From positions 1 through 29,290 of the forward strand of contig JACKIP010000014.1 in the NCBI GenBank assembly GCA_020638395.1: 29,290 bases of DNA. The letters run 5' to 3'. This document shows positions 1-6,423 of this stretch, one piece after another (positions within the stretch are counted from its first letter, which is position 1; each line of letters starts with the position of its first letter). The translations under genes were made by a program, and so were the position numbers. The notes under the pieces were generated by a model. The model had not been told where the DNA came from. It searched no databases and was given only the letters and a program-made list of their open reading frames with translations. This stretch comes from Rhodospirillales bacterium (GTDB taxonomy: Bacteria; Pseudomonadota; Alphaproteobacteria; Micavibrionales; Micavibrionaceae).

Positions 1-890
1 AGATATCCGGTTTCCTCTTTCTGCGCTTTTAAGATTTCAATCGCTTGATCTGATAGCGGTACGATATGGTCACGGCGCATTTTCATTTTATGTGCAGCAA
101 TGTGCCATTCTTTCTTATCCCAATCTATTTCAGACCATTCAGCCTGTCTGATCTCGCCCGGTCTTTGAAAAGTATATAGAGAAAACCACACAGCGCGGCG
201 GGTGCGTTCGAACAAACGAGCTTCGTTATTACGCAACGCCTGTAAGAATGACGGAAGCTGCTTTTCATCCAGAGCGGAATAATGTTCCGTCCGTTTCGTT
301 TTTAACGCCCCTGCGAGATTATCAGCAGCGTTCCATTCACATTTCCCGGTCTGGATACCGTAGCGAAAGATCATACCTGCCGTTTGTTTTGTACGGGCGG
401 CGATATCCAAGGCACCGCGTTTTTCGACTTTTCTCAAACAATCCAATAAATCCGGCGGTTTGATATTTGCGATGGGGGCATTTCCAATAAACGGAAAGAG
501 GTTCATCTCCATGATCCGCAAGATTTTTTGCTGATAGCCTTCACTCCAATTATCTTTCTGGATGTCAAACCACTCCAAAGCCACGGCCTTAAAGGTATTG
601 GCTGAATTTTCTTCTGCCTGCCGTTTTTCCTGTTTTCGTTCTGATACAGGGTCGATGCCCCCTTTTATTTTCTTTTTGGCTATTTCCCGTTCTTCACGCG
701 CTTCACCAAGTGAAGTTTGAGGGTAAACCCCTATGGCATAACGCTTTTCCTTACCGTGTATCCGGTATTTTAAACGCCAATACTTTGAACCATTGGGCAT
801 AACCTCAAGATACATGCCCCCACCGTCTGAGAGCCTATAAGGTTTATCTCTCGGTTCAGCTTGGCGGCATTGTATGTCTTTTAGCTTCAT
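1..890 (-). CDS. Tyrosine recombinase (P4-type integrase), C-terminus outside window
   Basis: Reading from the ATG at 890 down to base 1 gives 296 uninterrupted codons that run off the window. The N-terminus has the DUF4102 arm-binding signature of P4-type integrases (YRLSDGGGMYLEV, residues 18-30). A SAM-like core-binding region follows, then the start of the catalytic domain: RPGE with the likely catalytic Arg near residue 243, and the KMKMRRDHIVPLS hairpin with the likely catalytic Lys near residue 270. The HxxR box, the His/Trp and the tyrosine nucleophile would lie beyond base 1, so activity cannot be judged. An in-frame stop just upstream makes 890 the first usable ATG. The gene starts 188 bases beyond the 3' end of tRNA-Phe on the same strand, the classic layout for an island integrated in a tRNA 3' end. 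The element should extend to the left. Confidence 0.93.
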   Translation of the reverse strand, partial: MKLKDIQCRQAEPRDKPYRLSDGGGMYLEVMPNGSKYWRLKYRIHGKEKRYAIGVYPQTSLGEAREEREIAKKKIKGGIDPVSERKQEKRQAEENSANTFKAVALEWFDIQKDNWSEGYQQKILRIMEMNLFPFIGNAPIANIKPPDLLDCLRKVEKRGALDIAARTKQTAGMIFRYGIQTGKCEWNAADNLAGALKTKRTEHYSALDEKQLPSFLQALRNNEARLFERTRRAVWFSLYTFQRPGEIRQAEWSEIDWDKKEWHIAAHKMKMRRDHIVPLSDQAIEILKAQKEETGY

Positions 891-1077
891 TTGGGGGCAT
901 CAAGATAAGGGGCATTTAACCAGTTCCCCCAATTATGCCCCCTAAATACCCCGATTGTAAACGAATAAATATGAAGAACGGTGAACGGAAATGAAATTTA
1001 AACCGTCTGTAGGTAGCGGCATGTCTTACATTTTGCGTTTAAATATGAATGGGAATGAATGTGTGTGAAAAGAAAAA
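891..1077. other. Integrase upstream / attachment region
   Basis: This gene-free stretch lies between the integrase start and the tRNA-Phe CCA end. It carries GGGGCAT at 894-900 and 909-915 in direct orientation, and ATGCCCC at 935-941 inverted, with runs of C nearby. Short spaced direct and inverted repeats next to an integrase are typical of arm-type or excisionase sites, but that role is inferred. No recognisable promoter or ORF was found. The crossover itself is expected inside the tRNA 3' half. Confidence 0.4.
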
Positions 1078-1153
1078 TGGTGCCGCGGGGCGGAATCGAA
1101 CCGCCGACACAGGGATTTTCAGTCCCTTGCTCTACCGACTGAGCTACCGAGGC
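1078..1153 (-). tRNA. tRNA-Phe (anticodon GAA)
   Basis: A 76-nt cloverleaf with encoded CCA (1080-1078). The anticodon loop is CTGAAAA (anticodon GAA) on a perfect AGGGA/TCCCT stem. The T-arm is GGCGG-TTCGATT-CCGCC. The acceptor arms GCCTCGG and CCGCGGC pair except for a T-C mismatch at pair 4-69. It is the probable integration site for the element encoding the adjacent integrase. A good promoter lies just upstream. Confidence 0.96.
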
Positions 1154-1166
1154 ACACTGAAGAGAT

Positions 1167-1195
1167 GTTATAAGGAAAAAAAATTCGTCTGTCCA
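1167..1195 (-). promoter_or_regulatory. Sigma-70-type promoter of tRNA-Phe
   Basis: On the minus strand TGGACA (1195-1190) and TATAAC (1172-1167) are separated by 17 bases, with a T-rich spacer. Transcription would begin about 7 bases upstream of the mature tRNA 5' end. Confidence 0.65.
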
Positions 1196-1240
1196 TGAGG
1201 AAATCGCACAATCAGCGCATTTTTTTATTTTTTTCTACTC

Positions 1241-1567
1241 TCAGGCAGCCGTATCCGGCGGGTGAGACGATTTTGAGTCCCGGCCAATTTGTGCTAGCGT
1301 ATGAACCGCATTCGCGATTTCCCGTAAGTCCTGCGCCTCATTAGGATCTTCTGTTTCCGTCAGAGCCCCTGCCGTCCAGTCAATCAGAGCTTCTCCTCCT
1401 TCGATCAGCTCTGCTTTTTCTGAAGGAGAGGCGTCTTTAAGATGTTTGATGCCGGAGACTATGTTTCCTGCGGCTTCCTCCAGTGCCAGACTGGCTTCAA
1501 CAACCCTGTTTTCAGCCTTTTTCAGGGTTTCTTTTGTCGCATCAAGCAACTCTTCGGCAACGCTCAT
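1241..1567 (-). CDS. Small acidic helical protein of unknown function (108 aa)
   Basis: The ATG at 1567 is preceded by a GAGGA ribosome-binding site about 7 bases away, which supports real translation. The protein is Glu/Ala/Lys-rich and predicted by eye to be largely alpha-helical (amphipathic stretches at residues 1-45 and 50-70). It has no signal peptide, no membrane segment and no recognisable catalytic motif. It lies upstream of tRNA-Phe on the same strand, 87 bases away, and appears monocistronic. The family is not recognised. It might be a structural or regulatory small protein; no function is assigned. Confidence 0.6.
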   Translation of the reverse strand: MSVAEELLDATKETLKKAENRVVEASLALEEAAGNIVSGIKHLKDASPSEKAELIEGGEALIDWTAGALTETEDPNEAQDLREIANAVHTLAQIGRDSKSSHPPDTAA

Positions 1568-1842
1568 ATTCTGTCCTCAAAATGTCAAAATGAGTTATTA
1601 TCGTAACAGAAGGGCATATAATTATGCAATATAATTATGAAACACATTAAGAAATAAAATAATAGTTATCTTTTTTGCAATTTTCTCTTCAAAAATACTT
1701 GTAATCCAAAATTGTTTTTGCTATGAAGGAATCACAAGTGATCTGTGAAGAGGAGAACTTGCTCGATTTGAACAACGGACAGCAGTTTGATCGGGTGTGA
1801 ATATAAGTAGACTATACATAGAAAACGTCACCATATAAAAGG
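1568..1842. other. AT-rich gene-free stretch upstream of a terminator; possible small transcript
   Basis: There is no substantial ORF here. The only candidate on the + strand is a 25-codon frame at 1723-1800 (begins MKESQVICEEENLL), with no good ribosome-binding site. A strong terminator follows at 1843-1879 with no other + strand gene ahead of it, so a small RNA or very short mRNA may be made here. This is inference from the orphan terminator alone. Confidence 0.3.
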
Positions 1843-1879
1843 ACCCCGCTTATTTCAAGATGAAAAGCGGGGTTTCTTT
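1843..1879 (+). terminator. Intrinsic terminator without an obvious upstream gene
   Basis: Stem ACCCCGCTT (1843-1851) pairs perfectly with AAGCGGGGT (1865-1873) around a 13-base loop and is followed by TTCTTT. The preceding bases AAAAGG on the other strand give only a weak T tract, so the + direction is favoured. Confidence 0.75.
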
Positions 1880-1944
1880 ATGCCTATTTTTGTAAGAAAC
1901 CTCTGCGCCCTCCGTGCCTCTGCGGTTCAGAATCCGAGCAAATT

Positions 1945-2012
1945 GGAACCACTATAAGATTCTTCACCTGCGGCTTAGAATGACGAATCTGGAGTTTTGC
2001 AGCGGCTTCTAT
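1945..2012 (+). repeat. Dispersed intergenic repeat, type A copy 1
   Basis: About 66 bases here (CACTATAAGATTCTTCACCT, then a GCGGCTTAGAATGACGA core and TTTTGCAGCGGCTTCT) match 26570-26636 at roughly 80 percent by eye. A shorter third copy of the right half (AGAATGACGA...GGCTTTTGCAGAGGCT) is at 2261-2294. An inverted copy is at 26346-26404. Confidence 0.7.
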
Positions 2013-2020
2013 GCTTTTCA

Positions 2021-2084
2021 CCACGAATAAACACGACTGCACGCCAATATTTTCCTATTCGTGTCTATTTGTGTTCATTCGTGG
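2021..2084. repeat. Palindromic intergenic repeat (CACGAATAAACACGA type)
   Basis: CACGAATAAACACGA at 2022-2036 is answered by an imperfect inverted copy at 2059-2084 ending in ATTCGTGG, giving a long irregular hairpin. There is no coding signal. It belongs to the repeat-rich block 1890-2300. Confidence 0.55.
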
Positions 2085-2110
2085 TTTATGATGCTTTGTT
2101 TGTTTTTAAA

Positions 2111-2166
2111 CGCGAAGTTACGAAGATACGAAGGTTTTTTTCGAGTACTTCGTTCCTTCGTTCTTA
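2111..2166. repeat. Dispersed intergenic repeat, type C copy 1
   Basis: The stretch from CGCGAAGTTACGAAG to CTTCGTTCCTTCGTTCTTAT resembles 22365-22415 (CACGAAGATTTTTTTCGG ... GCTTCGTTCCTTCATAAC). Both are internally palindromic around CGAAG/CTTCG. Confidence 0.5.
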
Positions 2167-2179
2167 TATCACGCTCTCA

Positions 2180-2214
2180 TGGATCACACGGACGGGGCCG
2201 TGTGATGACGAAGA
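2180..2214. repeat. Short palindromic repeat, type F copy 1
   Basis: CACACGG and CCGTGTG form a perfect hairpin (2186-2192 with 2198-2204) around a short loop. The flanks TGGAT and ATGACGAAG recur at 3861-3895 with the same GGGGCCGTGT core, where the left arm is degraded. Confidence 0.55.
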
Positions 2215-2228
2215 AAAAAGGGTAGAAG

Positions 2229-2260
2229 AACTTTGTTTTCCTTTGTCTTACTTTGCGGTT
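2229..2260 (+). repeat. Exact 32-bp dispersed repeat, type B copy 1
   Basis: The 32 bases beginning AACTTTGTTTTCC and ending ACTTTGCGGTT are identical to 22322-22353. The last 16 bases, GTCTTACTTTGCGGTT, occur again at 10536-10551. Identity over 32 noncoding bases 20 kb apart implies recent copying or conservation. Confidence 0.85.
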
Positions 2261-2381
2261 CAGAATGACGAGTCGGGGCTTTTGCAGAGGCTTTTTAAGG
2301 ATGGCGGCACATTAAGACCAAAAACCTGACAAAACCGGAAACGGGCTTGACTTTCACGAGGTTTCATCGCATCTCTTGCTT

Positions 2382-2948
2382 ATGCATAACTCAAATTTCA
2401 ATCCGTATGACTCTCACCAGTGGCACGCCACAACCATTCTCGCGATCCGCAAAGGAGCCGACGTGGTGATTGCGGGGGATGGGCAGGTCTCTATGGGGCC
2501 AACCGTTCTGAAAGCCAATGCCAGAAAAGTACGCCGTCTGGGAAAAGACGGGAAGATCATTGCCGGATTTGCCGGGGCAACCGCCGATGCCTTCACTTTG
2601 TTCGAGCGTCTGGAAGCCAAGCTGGAGGCTCATCCGGGGCAGCTTACCCGCGCCTGTGTCGAGCTGGCGAAGGACTGGCGAACCGATAAGTATCTGCGCC
2701 GTCTGGAAGCTCTGATGGCTGTTTGCGATAAAGACACCTCTCTGATCCTGACTGGCACCGGAGACGTGGTCGAACCGCAGGATGGGATTATCGGGATTGG
2801 CTCTGGCGGAAATTACGCGCTGGCCGCTGCCCGCGCCCTGATTGACCGCGAGGATCTCAGCGCCGAGGACATCGCCCGCAAAGCGATGAAAGTCGCCGCG
2901 GATATCTGTGTCTATACCAACGAAAACGTCGTGATTGAAACTCTTTAA
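2382..2948 (+). CDS. hslV: ATP-dependent protease proteolytic subunit HslV (ClpQ)
   Basis: HslV is the peptidase ring of the two-component HslUV (ClpYQ) chaperone-protease, which degrades misfolded and regulatory cytosolic proteins. The protein is 188 aa from the ATG at 2382; a TTG six bases upstream is a less likely start. A 16-residue extension precedes the TTILAIRKG block, so Thr17 should become the N-terminal nucleophile after processing; such extensions are common in alphaproteobacterial HslV. VVIAGDGQVSMG, KANARKVRRLG and GIGSGGNYALAAARAL are strong family blocks. No clear ribosome-binding site precedes the start. HslU, usually the next gene, is absent; a kinase-like gene begins 8 bases after the stop. 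It could be expressed together with that gene. Confidence 0.97.
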   Translation: MHNSNFNPYDSHQWHATTILAIRKGADVVIAGDGQVSMGPTVLKANARKVRRLGKDGKIIAGFAGATADAFTLFERLEAKLEAHPGQLTRACVELAKDWRTDKYLRRLEALMAVCDKDTSLILTGTGDVVEPQDGIIGIGSGGNYALAAARALIDREDLSAEDIARKAMKVAADICVYTNENVVIETL

Positions 2949-2956
2949 GATTAAAG

Positions 2957-3853
2957 ATGAAGGAGTGGTCACGGGACATCGGGGGAGATATTTTAAAAGC
3001 GGCGCTGCTGACGTGGGATATCGATCATAAAACGCCATATGAGCTGATCCGCATCGGCAGTAACATGCTGTTTAAATTAAAAAATCTGGGATATGTCGTC
3101 CGCATTTCAAAGCCGGGAGTGGACCTTGACAGCGCCACAAAGCGTCTGGAGTTTGTCCGCGCCCTTAACCAGCAGGATTTCCCGGCAATTCGTCTGGTCC
3201 CGGAGCATCCGCCACTGATCCTGTCAAACTGCCATGTAACGCTCTGGCACCTTGAGACAGCACTGTCACAGGAGATTAACTGGGGAGATTTTGGCAAACT
3301 GATTAAAGACTTTCAGGAAGCCGGACAAACTGTACAGGTAGAGCTGCCCCGGCACGATCCTTTTGAAAAAATCCGGGAACGTCTGGATGATATAGAAGAG
3401 CGGGGCTTGCTGGAACGCGAAGATCTGGCTTACTTCCGGGCGCAGCATGACCGGCTGAAAGAGCTTTATACCAGCTATAAGGCCGTTCTGAAAACCTCTG
3501 TCATTCACGGCGATGCCCATGTCGGGAATGTCATCCCGACGAAAAAGGGGCTTTTACTCTGTGATTTTGATGAGGTCAGCATCGGCCCGCAGGAATATGA
3601 TCTGGTGATGAGTGCGGTCGGAACCATCCGGTTTAACTATGATATGAAGAACTTTCAGGCTCTTTCCAGCGCCTACGGCTATAACATCCTCGAAGATCCG
3701 CAAGCCGATATCCTGATCCAGATTCGCGAGCTGACCATGATGAGCTGGCTCTGTCAGAATAAAGGTCAGTCCAAAACCATTGATAAGGAAATCGCCCACC
3801 GCCTGAATACCGTTAAAAACGGAGACCGTTACGCCTTATGGCATCCGATGTGA
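2957..3853 (+). CDS. APH-fold phosphotransferase family protein (substrate unknown)
   Basis: This 298-aa protein has the aminoglycoside/choline/homoserine kinase fold. The catalytic loop is HGDAHVGN at residues 184-191 (Asp186 the likely base) and the metal-binding CDFDEVSIGPQEYDL starts at 202. An N-terminal nucleotide-binding lobe is suggested by LFKLKNLGYVVRISKP. The family phosphorylates small molecules or occasionally proteins. The substrate cannot be inferred here, and resistance should not be assumed because most chromosomal members are not resistance enzymes. It starts 8 bases after hslV and probably shares its transcript. It ends 62 bases from the convergent gltX. Confidence 0.85.
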   Translation: MKEWSRDIGGDILKAALLTWDIDHKTPYELIRIGSNMLFKLKNLGYVVRISKPGVDLDSATKRLEFVRALNQQDFPAIRLVPEHPPLILSNCHVTLWHLETALSQEINWGDFGKLIKDFQEAGQTVQVELPRHDPFEKIRERLDDIEERGLLEREDLAYFRAQHDRLKELYTSYKAVLKTSVIHGDAHVGNVIPTKKGLLLCDFDEVSIGPQEYDLVMSAVGTIRFNYDMKNFQALSSAYGYNILEDPQADILIQIRELTMMSWLCQNKGQSKTIDKEIAHRLNTVKNGDRYALWHPM

Positions 3854-3860
3854 TGTCTTT

Positions 3861-3895
3861 GTGGATTATACATACGGGGCCGTGTCATGACGGAA
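3861..3895. repeat. Short palindromic repeat, type F copy 2
   Basis: GTGGATTATACATACGGGGC followed by CGTGTCATGACGGAAG matches 2180-2214 in the GGGGCCGTGT core and flanks. It occupies most of the 62-base gap between the convergent APH-like gene and gltX. Confidence 0.5.
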
Positions 3896-3915
3896 GACCT
3901 GAAAACTCCGCCCGA

Positions 3916-5265
3916 TCAGGCACGCTTTTTCAGGCGGGCAGCCGTTTCATCCCGCCCGATCAAAGGCAGAAGAACCGGCAGTTCAGGTCCGTGTTCCATC
4001 CCGGTCAGGGCTTTACGGATGGGCATGAACAGCTCTTTCCCCTTACGTCCGGTGCGCTCTTTGACCGCCGCAATCCAGACGTTCCAGGTTTCCCCATCCC
4101 ACGGTGCCGGAGGCAGCAGCTCGGCCGCCGTGCTGGCAAACTCCGCATCGTCAATTTCCGGTGTCACCGGACCATTGGCGACCCGCCACCACTCGCGCAG
4201 ATCCTCCAGTTTGACCAGATTAGGCCGCACCGCCAGCCAGAATGTTTCGTCAATATTGCCGAGACCCATATCTGCCAGTTTCCCTGAAATCTCACTGAAC
4301 GAGGTCTCATGAAGTAATTTTGTGTTCAAACGGTACAGCTCTTCCGCATCAAACTTCGCGCTTGATCGGGAAAAATGAGAAAAATCGAAACTGTCGATCA
4401 GGTTCTGGCGGTCCTTCACCGCCTCAATCGGAAGAGAGGTGCCGAGCAGCGCCAGATAGCTGAGAATGGCCATCGGATCGAGTTTTTCTTCTTCGCGCAG
4501 GGTTTCAATCCCCAGAGATCCCAATCGTTTGGAAAGCTTGCCGCCCTCTGCATCACTAATCAGGGCGAGGTGCGCACAGGTCGGCAGGGTTCCGCCCAGT
4601 GCCTCAAACATTTGCAGGTGGGTTGCGGTATTGGTCACATGGTCTTCGCCACGGATAATGTGCGTGACGCCAAAATCCATATCGTCGATGACGGAACATA
4701 AGTGGTAAAGAGGCGAGCCATCTTCACGGATTAAAACGGGGTCCGCCAGATCTTTTCCGTGGAATTTGACATCCCCGCGCACCAGATCCTGCCATTCGAT
4801 CAGCTCAGCCTTCAGCAGGAACCGCCAGTGCGGTTTGCGACCTTCTTTTTCATACTGCGCCTTTTGCGCCTCCGTCAGTTCCAAGGCTGCGCGGTCATAG
4901 ATCGGCGGCAACCCGCGAGACAGAAGGGATTTACGCTTCAGAGATAATTCCTCCGGTGTTTCATAACAGGCATAAAGACGACCGTCCTCTTTGAGTTTTT
5001 GAATGAGCTCATCATAACGCTCCCGCCGGTCCTGCTGCCGGGCAAATTCATCCCATTCCAGCCCCAGCCATTTCAGATCGCGCTGAATTGACACAGCATA
5101 TTCTTCCTTGCTGCGTTCCACATCCGTATCGTCCAGCCGGAGCAAATACGACCCACCGAATTTCCGTGCTGCCAGCCAGGTAATCACGGCCGTCCGGACA
5201 TTCCCGACATGGAGCTTTCCGGTCGGAGATGGGGCAAAACGGGTTTTAATGGGGGTCTGTGTCAT
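3916..5265 (-). CDS. gltX: Glutamyl-tRNA synthetase
   Basis: Class I aminoacyl-tRNA synthetase charging tRNA-Glu, and tRNA-Gln too if non-discriminating. Length is 449 aa, typical for bacterial GluRS. The HIGH-type motif is HVGN at 19-22 within RFAPSPTGKLHVGNVRTA, and the KMSKS-type motif is KLSKR at 243-247. The catalytic insert with IIRGEDHVTNTATH is intact. The ATG at 5265 is preceded by a strong AAAGGAAAG site that overlaps the stop of ispB 10 bases upstream, so the two are probably co-translated. Many alphaproteobacteria carry two GluRS paralogs; whether this one charges tRNA-Glu or tRNA-Gln cannot be told from these bases. Confidence 0.97.
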   Translation of the reverse strand: MTQTPIKTRFAPSPTGKLHVGNVRTAVITWLAARKFGGSYLLRLDDTDVERSKEEYAVSIQRDLKWLGLEWDEFARQQDRRERYDELIQKLKEDGRLYACYETPEELSLKRKSLLSRGLPPIYDRAALELTEAQKAQYEKEGRKPHWRFLLKAELIEWQDLVRGDVKFHGKDLADPVLIREDGSPLYHLCSVIDDMDFGVTHIIRGEDHVTNTATHLQMFEALGGTLPTCAHLALISDAEGGKLSKRLGSLGIETLREEEKLDPMAILSYLALLGTSLPIEAVKDRQNLIDSFDFSHFSRSSAKFDAEELYRLNTKLLHETSFSEISGKLADMGLGNIDETFWLAVRPNLVKLEDLREWWRVANGPVTPEIDDAEFASTAAELLPPAPWDGETWNVWIAAVKERTGRKGKELFMPIRKALTGMEHGPELPVLLPLIGRDETAARLKKRA

Positions 5266-5275
5266 GTTCTTTCCT

Positions 5276-6301
5276 TTAGTATGTTCGTCTAACCACGTAA
5301 GCCGCGATCTGGTGTAACAACTCTTTTACATGAGATGCGGGAAGCGGTTCAAGTGATCTCTGGGCGGCTTGTGCATAGCTTTCCGCCAATGCCAGACCTT
5401 CTTCAATTATGTTATGCCGGCTCATAATCTGTTGTGCCTGCGCCAGATCGTCTTCGGTCTGCTCTCCCCGGCCAATCGTACGACGCCAGAAATCCTTCTC
5501 TGCGGCATCTGCTTTAGCATAAGCCAGCAGGACCGGAGCGGAAATTTTCCCTTCGCGGAAATCATCCCCGACTTTTTTGCCAAGTTTTTCTTCTTCGGCG
5601 GCATAATCCAGCAGATCATCTGCCATCTGGAACGCAATGCCCAGAGAAAATCCATACTCATGCAAAGATTTTTGAAGGTCCGGCGAGGCCGCCGAGACCA
5701 CCGCGCCCACCTCGCAGGCCGCGGCAAACAGGGCCGCGGTCTTGGCCCCGATCATTTGCAGGTAATCCTCCCATCCGGTTTCCAGGTGACGCTGCATTTG
5801 CAGTTGTAGCACTTCTCCTTCAGCGATAATCGCTGAAGCATCGGATAAAATCCGCAGAGTTTCCAGAGATCCATCCGCAACCATCAGCTGGAACGCACGC
5901 GAGAATAAAAAATCCCCGACCAGAACGCTGGCCTGATTGCCGAAAACGTCATTAGCCACCGCCTGACCGCGCCGCTCGTGGCTGGCGTCAACCACATCAT
6001 CATGTAACAGGGTTGCCGTATGGATAAATTCCACCGTTGCCGCCAGCCCGTATGCCCGGGTCATATCCCCGTCCAGAGAACGTGCCGCCGCAAGAGTCAG
6101 CAGGGGCCGCAGACGCTTGCCCCCCGCGGAAATCAGATATTTTGCGATATTGGTAATCAGCGGAACGTCAGAGGTCATCCGGGCGGTGATTTCCGCGTTC
6201 ACCGCATCCATATCGGGACGCAGAAAAGTGACCAGCCTTTCCAGAGGGGATACGTCTGCCCCGTTCGCGTTCGCCATGTCCTTTAACTCATTTGACTGCA
6301 T
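5276..6301 (-). CDS. ispB: Polyprenyl diphosphate synthase (octaprenyl/decaprenyl type)
   Basis: Trans-prenyl transferase that extends farnesyl diphosphate with isopentenyl units to make the ubiquinone side chain. It is 341 aa and all-helical. The first aspartate-rich motif is DDVVD at 101-105 and the second is DDLLD at 228-232; GGKRLRPLL (60-68) contributes to substrate binding. The small residues before the first motif suggest a long-chain product, but exact length is inference. The start could instead be the Met at 6277, which has AAAGGA very close. It follows rseP by 122 bases and is tightly linked to gltX. Confidence 0.9.
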   Translation of the reverse strand: MQSNELKDMANANGADVSPLERLVTFLRPDMDAVNAEITARMTSDVPLITNIAKYLISAGGKRLRPLLTLAAARSLDGDMTRAYGLAATVEFIHTATLLHDDVVDASHERRGQAVANDVFGNQASVLVGDFLFSRAFQLMVADGSLETLRILSDASAIIAEGEVLQLQMQRHLETGWEDYLQMIGAKTAALFAAACEVGAVVSAASPDLQKSLHEYGFSLGIAFQMADDLLDYAAEEEKLGKKVGDDFREGKISAPVLLAYAKADAAEKDFWRRTIGRGEQTEDDLAQAQQIMSRHNIIEEGLALAESYAQAAQRSLEPLPASHVKELLHQIAAYVVRRTY

Positions 6302-6423
6302 GATTAGAGGTTATGGCAGGTTTTCCATTCCCTCGCAAGCAGAACGCACACAGACATAACCATGAGCACCTGAAAGAGCTCAGAACTGCCATCCTAAAGA
6401 AAAGCAGAGTATCCTGCAGAAGA

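Noticed and set aside
1890..2300. CRISPR array
   Set aside because: The repeats are of different types and unequal spacing, with no regular direct repeat-spacer unit and no cas gene.
1997..2329. 110-aa + strand frame
   Set aside because: It consists of the dispersed intergenic repeats and has no ribosome-binding site or protein-like composition.
2391..3038. 215-aa minus-strand frame over hslV
   Set aside because: It is antisense to clearly conserved HslV and shows no family motif.
2957..3853. APH-fold gene as an aminoglycoside resistance determinant
   Set aside because: The kinase motifs are generic to the fold, and context gives no resistance link.
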